Source of the DNA: Brachypodius melanocephalos
Taxonomy: Eukaryota; Chordata; Aves; Passeriformes; Pycnonotidae
Length of the DNA stretch: 64,000 nt
Reading direction: 5' to 3'
Assembly: GCA_013398615.1 (NCBI GenBank)
Contig: VZSR01001645.1
Coordinates: forward strand, 434,001-498,000
In this document: positions 12,714 through 26,600 of the stretch, piece by piece
Layout: each line of letters starts with the position of its first letter
How positions within the stretch are numbered: position 1 is the first letter of the stretch
Notes under the pieces: model-generated
What the model was told of the DNA's origin: nothing
What the model saw: only the letters and a program-made list of their open reading frames with translations
The model's database searches: none
Position numbers and translations under genes: made by a program

Positions 12714-15700
12714 GTAAGAATTCCAACATCTGTAAGAGATGGCTCTTGCAATGCTGTGTCTGGTCCTGAAGAAACCACACAGATTTGTGGCAGGGCTCAT
12801 CAACGTCTCTTCAAATGCTGCACACGTGTTTAAGTGCAATGTTTTAGTGTTTTATACGTATTTGATACTATCATTTTACTAAGAAATTTGAAGAAATGTG
12901 TGTCAATTCTGCTTTCAATGCTGAGATCTCCATCTCCTACATCTTTACTGTTCAATGATTTTCAAGACTGTCAGTGACTTCCATGGGCATGGAATTTACA
13001 TCATAAGTTTGTGCCATGTCATTGCATGGCATTCTGTTCAATAATTATGCATTATTTGTAAGTGCATACCCGGGACGATCAATCTCTCTCATAGCTGATG
13101 AAATGGCAGTTTCAGTTTGATCTGGAAACTCTCTGTCCTAGAATGACAGGAGCTGTTGGCAAGGCATTCTCAATTCTAGGTCAGCTCTGGGCTTGAGTGC
13201 ATGGTGTTAAACTAGATCTATTTCTCTTTCATTATGCTGAGAAATATTATATGCTGATATGCTGCACCATAAAACTTTTATTAGACCACGTTTATGAATC
13301 TCCATTACTCTGCAGTAACAATGTCACAAATAAGTTATATGGGTCATCTGAAACCACAGTGCTGTCAAGAATTTGGTGTTTGCTGCACACAGTTGAGGGG
13401 GAATGTTACCAAAGTTTTACAACCCTTTAAAACCTTTACTGAAACTTTTTCATCTGACTTGTCTGACACAGCAGACTTATTGAATCAGCTGTGCAGTCTG
13501 AAGGAAGCACTAAAACCCTCCAAAAATTAAGTCCTTCCATATATGCACGAATGCTGTAAATTTTTTCTGTGAGTTGTTGAGACTAGATCAGAAACAGAAA
13601 AAGTTTCTTTTGCAGAACTACCATTTATTTTTTATCAATTAAAGTGAGAAAAATGTTAATTGAGAATTACTGAATGTACAGGAAGCAAATCTGGCTCCAG
13701 AAATTCCTGAACTAGAAATAGCTGGAGGCAGGGAGGGTATCTTGTGTCTCTGGCTATCTATTTATGGCTTTTCTTGTAAACAAGATACAGAGCCAGGTGA
13801 AGGATTTGGTCTCACTCAGTGCAGTTCTTTGATTCTGATTCTGCATGTCATCCACATTAGTGGGACTTGAAGAAATGACATTTCTGTTCAGAGAACCACA
13901 TCAGTTCATGACTGATTGTTTTCTATTTGTTGCATCCATTGTGTGGGTTTGACTGGGGGGTTTTGTTGACTTCTTTTGTATGGGAAAATGCTGTAGATTG
14001 TGAATGTATTTTGTTGGAACTTCCAAGGTATATGTCAGTTTTAGGAATATTGAAGTCTAGATCAATTTGTCAAGAATATTTGCTTGTGATTTGCTTGCAA
14101 GAATATTTGTGATTCTAGACAGTGTTTTCACATTTATTATTCTCATATATAAACACAATAAAAAAACAAAACCTACTCAACACTACTAGGGTTTATAAGG
14201 TCAAACATACTGTGGAGGACTTTGTTTTTGGTCATTTTTTGAGTTTTCAGCTTTTTTAAAAAAAAAGATTGAGGAGAAAGAGCAGAACTGCAGGTGCATA
14301 TGCAAGAAATGACAGCATACAGGATATTGGAAAGCGTTTGCACTCACAGGAAGTTTGTTCTGATAAATAGTTACTCTTCAGTCTGTTTCCTGTACCTGTG
14401 ACTTTCTCTTCTCGTCCAGCATCATCTCCACTTTCCTGCTGACACCAGGCACTTGTTCCAGGTTTTGTCAGTCCCACTCTTTTCATTGAATTCCCAATTT
14501 CTTTCCTTAGAAAATTTTAGCTCTCCTTTTATTCTGCCAGCCTCTTTCCCCAGCCCATCAGACTTTTTGCCCAGCATACCTCTGTGACTGGGCTTCCTGT
14601 GGATTAAGGCTCTCTGTGTTGCCTGGAGACAGACTGGATTTCTCCTATGGGCACCCGTGCAGAAGTGTCAGGAAAGCTGATGACACAAACAGTGCCTGCA
14701 CTGCTTTCCCTGCTGTGCTGATACAGAGCTGCCCTCAGAACAGTGTGTATTCCATCTACATGCACATTTAGTACATGTGTATGCTGTTGTAAAACTTTCT
14801 GGTGCTTTCTGTTTCTTGTTGTTTATCAGGCCTTCAAAATGATGAAACTGAAAAAAAACCACCCCTCTGTGAATCCTTAAGCCTGTAGGCATAGAAGCAC
14901 GCTGGCATTCTTCTGAAATTTAAATCTTAGGATAGGGAATTCAGAGCCCTCCAGTGAGTTATGAGATGCTTATTGAGTGAGTGGGAGTGAGCAGTGTATT
15001 TCAGAGCCTTAACACTATTCCATCTATACCCCAAGAGATTGGATTTACATCTCAAAATTCAGTTATTTATTTATAATTCTGGAGAGTTTGCCAGTTGTTA
15101 GCATGTAAACAAATTGCATACAAAATAAAAAAGAGAATACGGGTAATGGAAATTAAGCAAAATTAAGAAAGCTGTAATTATTATTCCTGAGGTAATACAC
15201 ATCATATACCTATACTACAAAGAAAGATATAAATAGAAACACTGTTAGTAAATTAATATATGGCAGAGATATACTTTGATCTATATTCAATAGGGAATGA
15301 AAATAAAACCAGAGTATTCAATCTTTTTATTATTTTTTATTCTACTTTCAGAGGAAGCAATATGAAAGATATGGCATGGAATAAAAAGTACAGAGGTCTT
15401 AATATTTAAAAATGAGAATGTCCAAAAATATGGACGGGTAAATATATGGCATTGGCTTTTAGGCTTGATGCTATGGAGAAAAGCTTTTAAAATAGGCTTT
15501 TCTCTTTTTTAAACACTGCAGTTCACGTGGATTTTGTGTTTTTAAATGCCTCTCATGATCACTGTCTAAATACAGGAAAGATTATGTTTATGAAACTTCC
15601 ATTCATTTTAATAACTACTTTTTATAAAAACCAATTCTGGTCTTGCCATCCTTGTTGTTTGAGTGCTTTCAAGTGCCTTCTAAAATTCTGTTCTACACAA

Positions 15701-18375
15701 CTTGTTACAGTTAGCAATTCATTATTTCTGTGACTGGAGAGGAAGATACTTCTGAGATTTTTATGGAATCTGATGCCTTCAGTGGTTCTGTTTATAAGAA
15801 AAACATCAAGTACTATGCAGCTTTTATTCACAGTGTCAAGCTTTAGCAATACTGCATATTAGAATTATTTGGATTCTTTGGGAAAAAATCCCAGGGTTTT
15901 TTCCTGAGTTTGTAAATGAAATATTCTTCCTAAACCCATGGAGATATGGTTTGGCCATTTTGTAAAACTTACAACACACCTGAGATTATCCCCATCTGAA
16001 AATTCAGACCTGAATCAAAGTCCTGAAAATTCAGGTAGTGCCTGGAGAGGAGTTTAATAATTCTAGCAACGATAAAAGTCACAACTTTGGATCCATATTT
16101 TCAGTGTTCTTTGTCTCTTGCTGTGGTCCTGATGGGTTTTCTGGGGTTTGTTTTTCCCTTTGTGGTGGTGTTGGTAACAGGAGAGATGGGAGGAAAGAGA
16201 TTTTTCAGCTACATATTTGCATTAGGTTCTCACAGATTAATGTGTATTTTTTGGTGTAATAGATTCTGAGTGTGAATTTAAGGGCTGTTCTTGGAGAAAA
16301 AGTCCTTTGATAAACTCCTTAGGAAGTAGAAATAAAAAGGTATAATTAAGAAAAGAGTCCTTTGTGTCTGGGGCATCATCATTTAAAATGTCCTGGTAAT
16401 ATATACCAGCCTGCTCCCTACTGATCAGGAGGCACAAGAGAAGAAGACAAAGCAACCCAAAATTATCATCTGGTTTGGCAGTTTTCTGTTTAAGGCCAAG
16501 CCTGAATTAACCCTTAGTTTCCTGAGCTCTCCCTAACATTTGAAAATTTGCATTCCCTGCCTTGTTAATGGGAGATGATTGGTGTCATGTATCAGCTCTG
16601 TGAATTGACAAAACTCTTAATGTGATCGGCGAGACTGATTCCATTGACTGCTGAAGAATCCCAGCAAAAGAGAAGGAAAATAGGAAATATGCATTGCCTC
16701 ATAGTTTCACCAAGTGATGTAGTAAAGCCTGAACACTTGGTGAAGGTTGATCATAGACACAGGACCTGGAGATGCTTTTTAGTGTAGTTAAATCTGTGTG
16801 GTGAGGATTCTTTAACTCTTCAAGTGAGTGGAAAAAGGTATGAATATTGAGATATTTTTGGTATTAGTAGTAAAGAAAAATAGTTGTTTTTCATATGTCA
16901 GAGATGTCAACCATCTGTTTGACTTATTTCATGACACGAAGTCAGAATTTCGTTTTTGAAAGTTAAATCAGTAATAACTAAAGGCAAAATGACTCTAAAA
17001 AGGCTTCCAGTTTTTCATCAAAGACTAACGATGAAAGACATCTCAGCAGAGTGATGGAAATACAGAGCAATACAACCACCTAAACATTGCTTCTTTCTTT
17101 GAGTTGCCAGCAATGGGTTTATCATCAGTGTATTTAAATCTCTGGCCTTTCCTAAAGGATTTCTGTTGAAAAACCTGATTGCTTAGGTACATAAAACAGT
17201 TTGTGTACCTTCCATTTTTCATTCTCTATAAATCAGCCTGCCTAAACATTAATGGTGTCAGGGAGCTGTGAAGTGAAATGTCTATTAGGAGCTGTCATTT
17301 TGACAGCAGCAGTTTCCCCCCAGCACACATGGGGAATGCATTCCTGAGCCACAGACCCCTCAGCAGCAGATCAGTGGGAGCCTGCTGGAAGGCAGCTTTC
17401 TCCAGAAGGGTGACAGAAAGGCACCAGTTTTGGATTTGGATGGCTGTCCAAAGTCACTCCCAGTTAGGATGCTGTGGACGTGTGTGCTAAATGATGATCA
17501 TCTGTCTCCAAGTAAGCTTATCACAGTAGTCAAACAGAGCTTTTTCTTTCTCAGCTTTTTTCCCCTATTTGTTCTTTCTAGAAGACAAGAGAAGGGTGAA
17601 AAAAGAAAAAGATGGAAAGGGGAGAGTAGAAATTTCCTGCCTTTATTATGGAGCATCATTGTAAGATCTGAATGGAAATATAACCAACATGTGAAAACTG
17701 TAGAATAAAAAACATGATGAGTTTTAATCATAATCTTCCAAAATACCAAGAACTGTGATTTTGTTATGTCATGTTGCAGTAGCGATCTGGAAACATTGTG
17801 TGGAACATATTGACAGGGCTGTTATGTTGATTTTGATGTAGTGGCAGTGTTTTGGCCACATCAATGATCAAGGTAACTCTAATGTGGTCAAAGGTCAGGG
17901 TGCCTTCAATGTAGAAGCACACCTTCTATTTATGTTAATGATTTGTGTGTGCCTGTCAAGGGGAAGATGCAGATGGACCCTGAATCCTCTGTAATTTATT
18001 GGAATTTTTAGTTGTTCTAGCAGGTGGTAAGCAATAGTGGTGACTGTTCATTTGTGCATTCTTTTTTTCCTAACTTCAGCTTAAAGGTAAGAAAAGAGTC
18101 TAGTTTACATTCTCACTACTTTGAAGACCTAATTTCAAAGATTACCTACTCTGCTGGTAAAATGTTATTTATTGATGTACTAATAATACTTTGTCCTCCA
18201 CATGCTGATATAAAATAAAATAAAAATTAAATGGTTTTAGTAGAATTTCAATGTTCTAAAATCAATTTTGTAAGCAAGGGTGAAAATACTATATTAATTT
18301 TTGCAGGTTATTGTCACAAATTTTCGGAGTCATATAACCACAGTAAAGCAATGGTATTTTTTTTCCTCTTTGCAG
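12714..18375 (+). other. INPP4B: INPP4B intron (5,662 bp)
   Basis: GTAAGA...CTCTTTGCAG intron. It is AT-rich with many short homopolymer runs. No CR1 or other known repeat could be identified and no open frame looks coding. The acceptor has an excellent pyrimidine tract (TTTTTTTTCCTCTTTGCAG). Confidence 0.9.
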
Positions 18376-18523
18376 TGTTGAGAAACCCAGTCTGCAAGTT
18401 ATATAGATTCCCAACTTCTGACAACAAGTGGATGAGGATCCGGGAACAGATGGCTGAGACCACCCTCTCTTTCCATGTTCCTAAAGAACTGATAAATCTG
18501 CACATAAAGGAGGATATGAGAAG
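18376..18523 (+). CDS. INPP4B: INPP4B coding exon 4 of this window
   Basis: This 148-nt exon ends at donor GTAAGG. Two bases complete Val, then it encodes LRNPVCKLYRFPTSDNKW, MRIREQMAETTLSFHVPK and ELINLHIKEDMR, ending with AG of a split Arg. The NPVCKLYRFPTSDNKWMRIREQM stretch is among the best-conserved parts of the INPP4 family outside the catalytic domain. It makes the identification secure and favours INPP4B. The segment belongs to the central region between the C2 and phosphatase domains, whose exact role is less well defined. Confidence 0.97.
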
Positions 18524-20484
18524 GTAAGGAAGAAGCAGCAGTAATAGTAAGCACTAGATTTTATTTTTCTGACTTGGAATCATGCAAACGATGAGCTAAA
18601 AAGTATTGATTTGAGGTATGAAATGGGCACTTTCTGGCTGCTAAGAATTTACAGTTGTAACTGAACAACAGAATCGATTGCTCAGAATTTTTAGGACTCC
18701 AGTGACCTCCTAAGTTGTGAGCAAAGAACTGTGCTCAAGTGTGGTCATGACTAAACCTGTGAATGCCAACATTTGGTTAACAGTCTCAATATTCTGGAAT
18801 GTTAACATTTTATAAAGAATCAGCAAATGACGGGGTGTGAACAACATTGTGGTGTTTGGCGATGTGTCTGGGTAGAGTTAATAACATGGACAAACATTAT
18901 GCAGTGGAAAATTACAAGTTTGTTGTGAGTAAAGGAGCAATGAGGATAAAAATTGTATTTCTCTAGCTGATCTAAATTAGTTGGCATAAGAAAAGGATAC
19001 CAAAGTAATGTTTGTCTGAAACCTTAGTCCATGTTTGTTCTTGTAACCAGGAGGGATGTCTGAGAATTATTTACAATGTGGAGGAAAAAGGAGAACAAGG
19101 AACACAGGTGTCCTCAAATCCTTTGTATGTCCAAGTTTCCCATTGCAGTGATTAAAATGACAGCCTGTCCTTGGATCCTTGTAAGCTGTGCTGATAAAGC
19201 TTTGGGGAAACCTCTTATTTTTAAGTATTGCAGGGCTGCCCTCTAGACCATGCCTTCTTTTTCCAGTGATAATGGATGATGTAGAATATATTGCCTCCTT
19301 CCTTGTGAAACTTGCTTCACACATAGTTGGGCATCTGGTCTCATGTATAAGGGTAATGCTGTGACCTAGTGTTGCATCCCAAAGCCACCCTGTGCACTTT
19401 CAGGCAGTTCCTTCCTGTTGTGGTTTACAGAGGTTGTTTGTTCTGCAATATGAAGCTTCTTTTCTTTTTTTTTATTTACCCCATCTGTTGCTTCTGTGTG
19501 ACATTTGTATGCCAATAGAACAGCATGTGGGAGACTGGAATCTTGATTTTAATAAAGTCAGTGGACTGATACATACTTATGCATGGTGATGATGGGTTAT
19601 AAAAATCCTATGAATTGTTATAATACTTTATTTTATTCATTTACTACTGTGTTTAGGCATTTATGGCCTCATCTTGTTTGAGAATACTTATGTGCAAGGT
19701 TGTTTTTAGTAAGCAATAAAAATAGATTATGCTGACTCTCACAGTTCATGCACTTCCCATATTTTCATCTGCCCCATGGGTAAATGCCTTTTAAATGTTA
19801 GAGGATTACTCTAACCACTTTTACTACTACTGCATTATTCTCTCCAAAGGCATAAAGCACGTAATAGCCCTTGTTGTTATTTCATATTATAGAATTCACT
19901 TCCCTGGATAAACTCATGGTAAAAAAAATCACCACAGTGGGGTTTTCTCCTCAACAAAATAAAGAAAAGATTTGAGAAAGAAACAGTGGTAAAAGTTGCA
20001 CAAAGATTGAGATAAGTGCTTCTGATTTTCCTAATTGCCAGTGTGATTGAGCTGTTCAAGTTGAAAGTGTGGGTGTGAAAGAGAGAGAGACAAAGTGATT
20101 GATACAGTCTGAGGGAGGAGATAAGGCTAACCACGAGGAGCAGCAACACGTGGAATACTAGCAGATGGTGGGAATAGGGGCAGCCGTGTCATCTATCATC
20201 ATATAAGAGTGTGGGTTTGAACTTCAGCTCTGTCTGGGCTTTTCTTTTCAAAATGATTGTAAAGATGTGTGTTCTCATGGAGTCCTTACACTTGTAATCC
20301 AGCAAAGCATACGAGGAGGATGCTTCTGGAGTGGGTGTTGAGCTCACACAGAACATACACTGCACCATCTTCAGGCTATTCCCTTCTGAAGCATTCTTCT
20401 CTGTCTCTTTTCTCCCAGTTAGTATAAAAGGATAAATGTTTTTGTCTCAGAAGCCACTTCTTACCATACTCAGCCTGTTTTCAT

Positions 20485-20556
20485 TGAGTTTTGTTTTTTG
20501 TTTGTTGTTGTTGTTGTTTTGGGGGTTTTTTTTGTTTTGTTTGGGGTTTTTTTTGT
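20485..20556. repeat. T/G-rich low-complexity tract with (GTT)n
   Basis: TTTTG units and four GTT units are followed by G-runs separated by T-runs. This is a slippage-prone simple sequence with no associated mobile element visible. Confidence 0.85.
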
Positions 20557-23500
20557 GGCTTCAGTACAGTCAGGTCTGAAGCAATTACCTATAAAAATAT
20601 GGAAGTGTTAATCCTATTCAGTATTCATTATAAGTTGTAGTATAAATTCCCTTTTCTCAGAGCTCTTAGGATTGTTTATCTCTTGATAAAACTCTGGTGT
20701 TCATTGTTAACCAAACTCTTTCATTTACTGACGTGATGCTGTGTAACCTCTAAGGGTATTTAACTTCAGGTTTCAGCCTGAAATGATATTTTTAAGGAAA
20801 TGCATGAATTAAAGATTTTATCCTTCAGATCTCCCTGAAAAAAATGTTACTAGGAGCTATATGGTAATTTTTATTGTTCTAGTAAGGGTCATACAGTTGG
20901 ATTTGCTGGTTTTTATTACAAAATTATTTCTGTTTCCTCTTTGAGGTGTTCCAATGAGTCATTTCTGCTATTTTTAATAATTCTTCACACAAATCTGGTC
21001 CAGATACTTTACATGTGTCATGCAAGATTAGCCAAGTGATTCTTTGAACCTAATGATTATAAAAAAGACTTAGCTTATAATAATTTTTCAGAAAGTTGAA
21101 TGACCTATATAATTGAAGCTTGCAGTTGTAGATGCAACCGGTGTAACTGGATCAGCACAGCGAGAAATTTAGCTGAAAGGAAATTCCACCTATACTTGGG
21201 TTTGGACCATGGCATTTGTGATTACAACCCATAAGCAAATTTTAAATATAAATTATTGAACTTAAGTTCTTTCTCCAGAGTACAAAGCACACATGCAAGC
21301 TTTTTCCTGCATCAGAAATGACTGTCCTGTCCCATCAACACCAGGCTTTTTTTTTTTTTTTGGTGCAAATCTATGCAGTCCGTATTTTATTTCTTTCACG
21401 TAACATTTTGGAATGATGGCAACGTTCAGGCTGTCTGAAAAATACTTTTTTTCCTACTTTCCACTATTACCCAACTTCTGTTGCGAAATGAAGGCCCAGG
21501 CATCCATGCCATGTGTTGGGAGTAGGCTTTGATATTTTGGACACTTGGATGTTGGAATTTACTTGACTTGTTTTTGGGCAGTGGCATTGCAATAATGTCG
21601 TATTGATAAGAGGTGATAGCATTTAATAAAAGTGATTTGGGGCAAACTTACAATGACTTTTGAAGATATTTGAACCAGCCATGTTCAGAGAGGCACTGTT
21701 ACTATGCTTATCCACTTGAGGATTTTCACAACATTCTTTCTTATAAGTACCTTGTTTTCAGCACTTAGAAGTTCCCAAACCTCTCAGTAAAATGTAATTC
21801 AGATACATACAAATGCAGTATTTACCTCATCATGCATCCAAAAGGATGTGAAACCTTTCTCTTCTTCCTCTCCATCAGTTACTGCATAAAGGAATAGATG
21901 AACATAAGTGTAGCTTGACTTCTGTAAACAGTGTTTAGACAATTGTCCTCATCAGACAGGACCAGTTTTAAACCACATTAATTTATAAACTAAAAGAAAA
22001 AGTATTGTAAGGAATGAGCACTGCATAATTTTCTCTCCTCTTGATTTCACTGTTCACAGCCAATTTTGGAAGATATGGCTTCTGTGAAAGTCTAAGAGGG
22101 GCTTTCATGGGTGACTTAAGTAAAATTTTCTGGATTTTACTTTGATTTTTGGGTATTTAGAGTTATGCTGCATTGGAAAGGAGTGACATCACCTGATTTT
22201 TTTGTGCCAGTTACCTTTACATAAGGTTACCTGCAATTCAGCAGTGCTGAATCTATGAAACGCTAACTTCCATTCTGTATTGAGACTGCCCTCTCAGAGA
22301 AGGCTTTTTCTGCCAGATCCACACGGGTTTTCAGGCTCCAGAGAAATCATTCAGTACCTGTTAGCAAAGGCTGCTGTGATTCCCAGATGTTATATTTGTG
22401 CACAGCATGCCCTGAGGAAGTCCACATTGAGCCAACTAAAGCCTCCCACAATATGGTGAAAAAATGCAAAACTGAAGTGAAAAACTTTGTCAATTCCTGT
22501 CACTTATGGTATTAGGGTGACTAGAAAACCTTTGTTCAGTTTTATGATGTTGTTTGTGTCATAGAGATGCTCACTCTGTATTTGGAATGATGCATTCTGA
22601 TTAATAAATTGGAAAAAAGAAAACAGAAAGCTGGAAAATGTTTGAATGGTTGAGTAATTGTTCAATGAGTGATGTGATTAATCTTGCCACATATATGACT
22701 CCAAGCTGAAAGAAGGAAATAAAGTTTTAAATGTAAAGTGTGAAAGTAAAATGGTCTTGCTCATATCGTGGAACTCAAGCAATATTTTCTTAAACTGTTT
22801 CCATTATTTTCTGGCAAAACAATCAAAATTGAAAAATAACAGAACAAAACAACTTTAAAACAATTCTAGACACTACTGCTAATTGCTAAAATATAATTTA
22901 GGGGAAAAGTGCAAATTCCACAGATGTCATTCTAAGTATTACTGAATTTGAGACTGCAATTGGCTGGTGCAGGGGAATTATCCTCTGCTATTAAATGCAA
23001 ATCATACAATTAACCCCAAATGATCATGCTCTTTGAAGATGTTGAGCTTTTGAAAGATAAATCCAAGTAATAAAATATCCAAGGAAGGGAGAGAGTTTAG
23101 CAGGGAGAGTTTAAGGCAGGAATGGAAGGGAAAAGGTCTTAAGGCAGCGAGGGAGAAATGAGTTTAGTTTATATATCGTCTACACTTTTGTATAATAAAA
23201 AGGGGGTGGTGGTGGATAGAAATTAAAAAGGAACTTAAAATTTTCAGCTCTTAGAAACAGTATAAAATCTTATCATGGCTTTGCAAACCCTAGTCTACTC
23301 TCCTCAAATGTACAGGAAAACAGGTTTTAAAAGATTTTTAAATGTATTTCTTGCCTTTTTTGAGGTGGATAGTTTGCTCATGTGGTTCTGGGATTTTTTT
23401 TTGTCTGTTTTGTTTGCTTCATTTTTCTTTTTTTCTGTTTGTTTATTTGTTTCTAAACAACTGTTCAGGGCATGCAAAAGGCAAGCACACCCTACATCAT

Positions 23501-23633
23501 AGTTTTTAGTTGCCTGTTGGGTCAGGCTTACCAAAACTTGGAATAATTTTGGGAAATTCTGTAAAAAGAAAAAAATGGCAAATGTTTTCAAGAGATTCTA
23601 AAGGAAAATTATTATTAAAGAAAGAAAAATATA

Positions 23634-23676
23634 TTTTGTTGTTGTTGTTGTTGTTGGTTTGTTGTTGTTGTTTTTG
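23634..23676. repeat. (GTT)n microsatellite
   Basis: About seven uninterrupted GTT units, then GGTTT, then further GTT units. A third T/G-rich tract lies at 46757-46871, all reading T/G on the transcribed (+) sense. Confidence 0.88.
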
Positions 23677-26600
23677 CTTCCCCAGACAGGATTAACTCCT
23701 CAATAATTATTTGCCTGTTTTGGAAAAAAAAAATAGAGTGAAAAAACAATGATTATTTTATTTCTGGAGGGAATGCTATATTGTTTGTCTGGAGTTTATT
23801 GGCTATATATCACAGAAGCATATCTTGTAGCAAAGAAAAATGAGAGTAATTTTATCTGCTTCTGCTCTAATAAAAAACAACCAAAAAAAATAATAATGGT
23901 TATCCATACATTTTAAAGTGAACTTTGTTAAGAAAAATAATTCCTGTGCTCCTTTCCTTAGAAAGAAGCTTCTAAGCTTCCTTTACTTACAAGTGATTGA
24001 GTCATATCCCAGAGCTTATGGTGTGTATTTACTCCAAAGCTCCTGTTTGATAAATAATCAGAATTTCTATGCTGTTATAATATTATAGAAGTTTTGCAAA
24101 TATAATCTGCAGACATGTCTCATCTCGTTTTGAATCCTGCTAAGCTCTTTGCTTCTGATGTTTTGCAAAAGTAGATTTCAGAAGCTAATTTTGTTTGGTG
24201 GAAGCCAAAATCACTTCATTTTTAGGTTTTGAATTTGTCATGTTTTTGCTTCACTAGGAATCACACCATTGGATCTTTGAAGCTGTATGTATCCAAAATT
24301 GCTATTTGGTCTTCATACAGCATCTTTTGTTGATGTGCTTTTATTAATATATTCTCTTAATTATCTCCTCTTCTTTTAGTTGCACCAATCTTTTCAACTC
24401 CTTTGTCAGGATTTGTGCTGTGTCCTTAATGATGCAGGTGGCTATTTCTGCTGTTTCCTTTTCTGAGACAGAGTAATCACACCCAAGAAACTTCTTTGAG
24501 GGATTGTCCCGTTTTCACTCCTCTTGCTCATCTTAACATCTTGTTAATGTTAATAAACATTAATGTTTTACATTATTTTGGTTTGTTTTCACTGTCCAGT
24601 CTGCAATGGTGTCTGGAGTGTTGGTGGTGGCTTTCCAGAAACAAGTTCATTAGAAACATGATTTCAGTATTGGGACTTCATTCCAATAATTTTGCAACGT
24701 GATGCAAAATTCTCACTCATTCAAAGAGCGCCCTACAGAAATCAGGGGTTTGTATTTTAGCACTGAATATGCTTCCTTCACACTCCTAAGCTGTTGTATC
24801 TAAAGTGGTGAGCAAGTATTTTTCTGTTACTGTTGTCATTACAGTGTGTGGCACAAAGCAGGAGCTGTGTAAGTAGAAATTATCGATGTGAATCATACAG
24901 GAAATTCACTGTGCCTCTTTCAGGTGCTTTGGGTGGTTTATTATGAACATGCACCTAAGGTGTTCCCAAAAATCAAAAAGCATGAATTGTAAATCAAAGA
25001 TAGACTATTCATCTGAGCCTTGGATTCTCAGCCATTTCTTGATGATGGACTTCTTGGAACATAGTTTACCAAAGGGAAGAATGCTTGTGAAAACCAGAAT
25101 GTACCTAAAACAGAGTTAAAATTTAGCTAATTAGCTATTATTTAAGGTGAAGAGTGAGGAATGGGACAGACTGTTTACATCCACATTCTGGTTAGATACA
25201 AACAGGTGAAGATTATGCCAAGGCCACCAAGGAGAGTAGCTGATTAATGGAGGCAGGAGACAGTGGAAGCTCAGATGTGTTCTTGGGTGGAATTTCCATT
25301 GGGCAGTGACAGAGAAGACTCTCCAGGAGGCAATTTGAGGAGCTGAACAGTAAAAGATAAACAGCTCTAGACAAAGCTTGGATTTCATTCTGTAAGATGA
25401 GCTTAAAAGTTGATGGAGAGCACAAGATCTGTCACGGTGATGAGAGCAGTTATCTGGAAAAGACTTTGCAAGGAGATTTGGAGAGGGGGGATAAGATGAT
25501 AAATGGCTCTATTTTAACAACACAGTTTGCTCTAAGCTTCCTGTTCAGTTGACAAGCTGTTCAAAGTTCCATGGGTGCATTGAAAAGTTGGATCAGTAAT
25601 TGATTTGCCCTCTGTAGAACCAATATCTATTATAAAGATTTTTTTTTATAGCACAGTTGTTGTTTGACACAATTACCATTTGAGATGTGCTTTTAAAGTT
25701 ATTCAATGAAATAAATTTTCATAAAAGTATTAAAATGGATTAAAAAATTTCTAAATTGTGAGTATTAGTATGAACTATAAACTTTCAAAGATAAAAAATA
25801 TTATGTTTTTTCCACTCTGTTTACTTTTAGAAAAGGCCTTTCATGTAATATTAATAAAGCCTGGTACTATGAAGTATTGTTAATGGAGTTTAGCTATAGA
25901 AAAGACAATTCTTTTTTCATCCATAACACAGAATTGCATTGAGTCAACAACAGCAGTGACAAACTGTAAAAAATCCAGAAGACATAAATCCTATTTGAAT
26001 CTTCTGTCTTCTATAATTCCATTAGAAAAAAATAATAAGGATATAAAGTGTGCAATGAGGCTATTTTATGAGGAAGTGTCTGTCATATAATCCTATTTTC
26101 TAATGGTTTTGATTTTGCTGTATTTTAAAATGAAAATGAATTCAGAAAATGTAGTCTTTAAAGTTTCCATGCTGCACATGCTCTAGATTGCTATAGCAAT
26201 GTACTGTTACTTTAAGCATTGTTGATATATCTTTTTTTTGAGACATGTTGAAGGCTGAATTTTTACTTCAGTGATTTGTACGTGTTTCTGAGGAGAAAAA
26301 AATACCAATCTTGCTGCCAGTAATGGGGGCAGGATTTGATATTTCTTGAAAACCTATTAAAATTAATATTGAGGGATTTAAGCTTCCCCTTCCCATTGCT
26401 ATTGGAGTCAGTGGAGTTAACTGATAGTCAGCCAGTTAAACGAGCTTTTGGGTTTGGCTGGATGTTTTAGTCTGAGATCAAGGTTTCTATTCCTGCTGTT
26501 GTTTAACTTCAGCTTGAGACCAACAGCTCCAGACATGAGCTTAGATAGAGGCATGGATACAGTTCTTGGATAGAATACTGTATTCCTATACAGAAGTAGC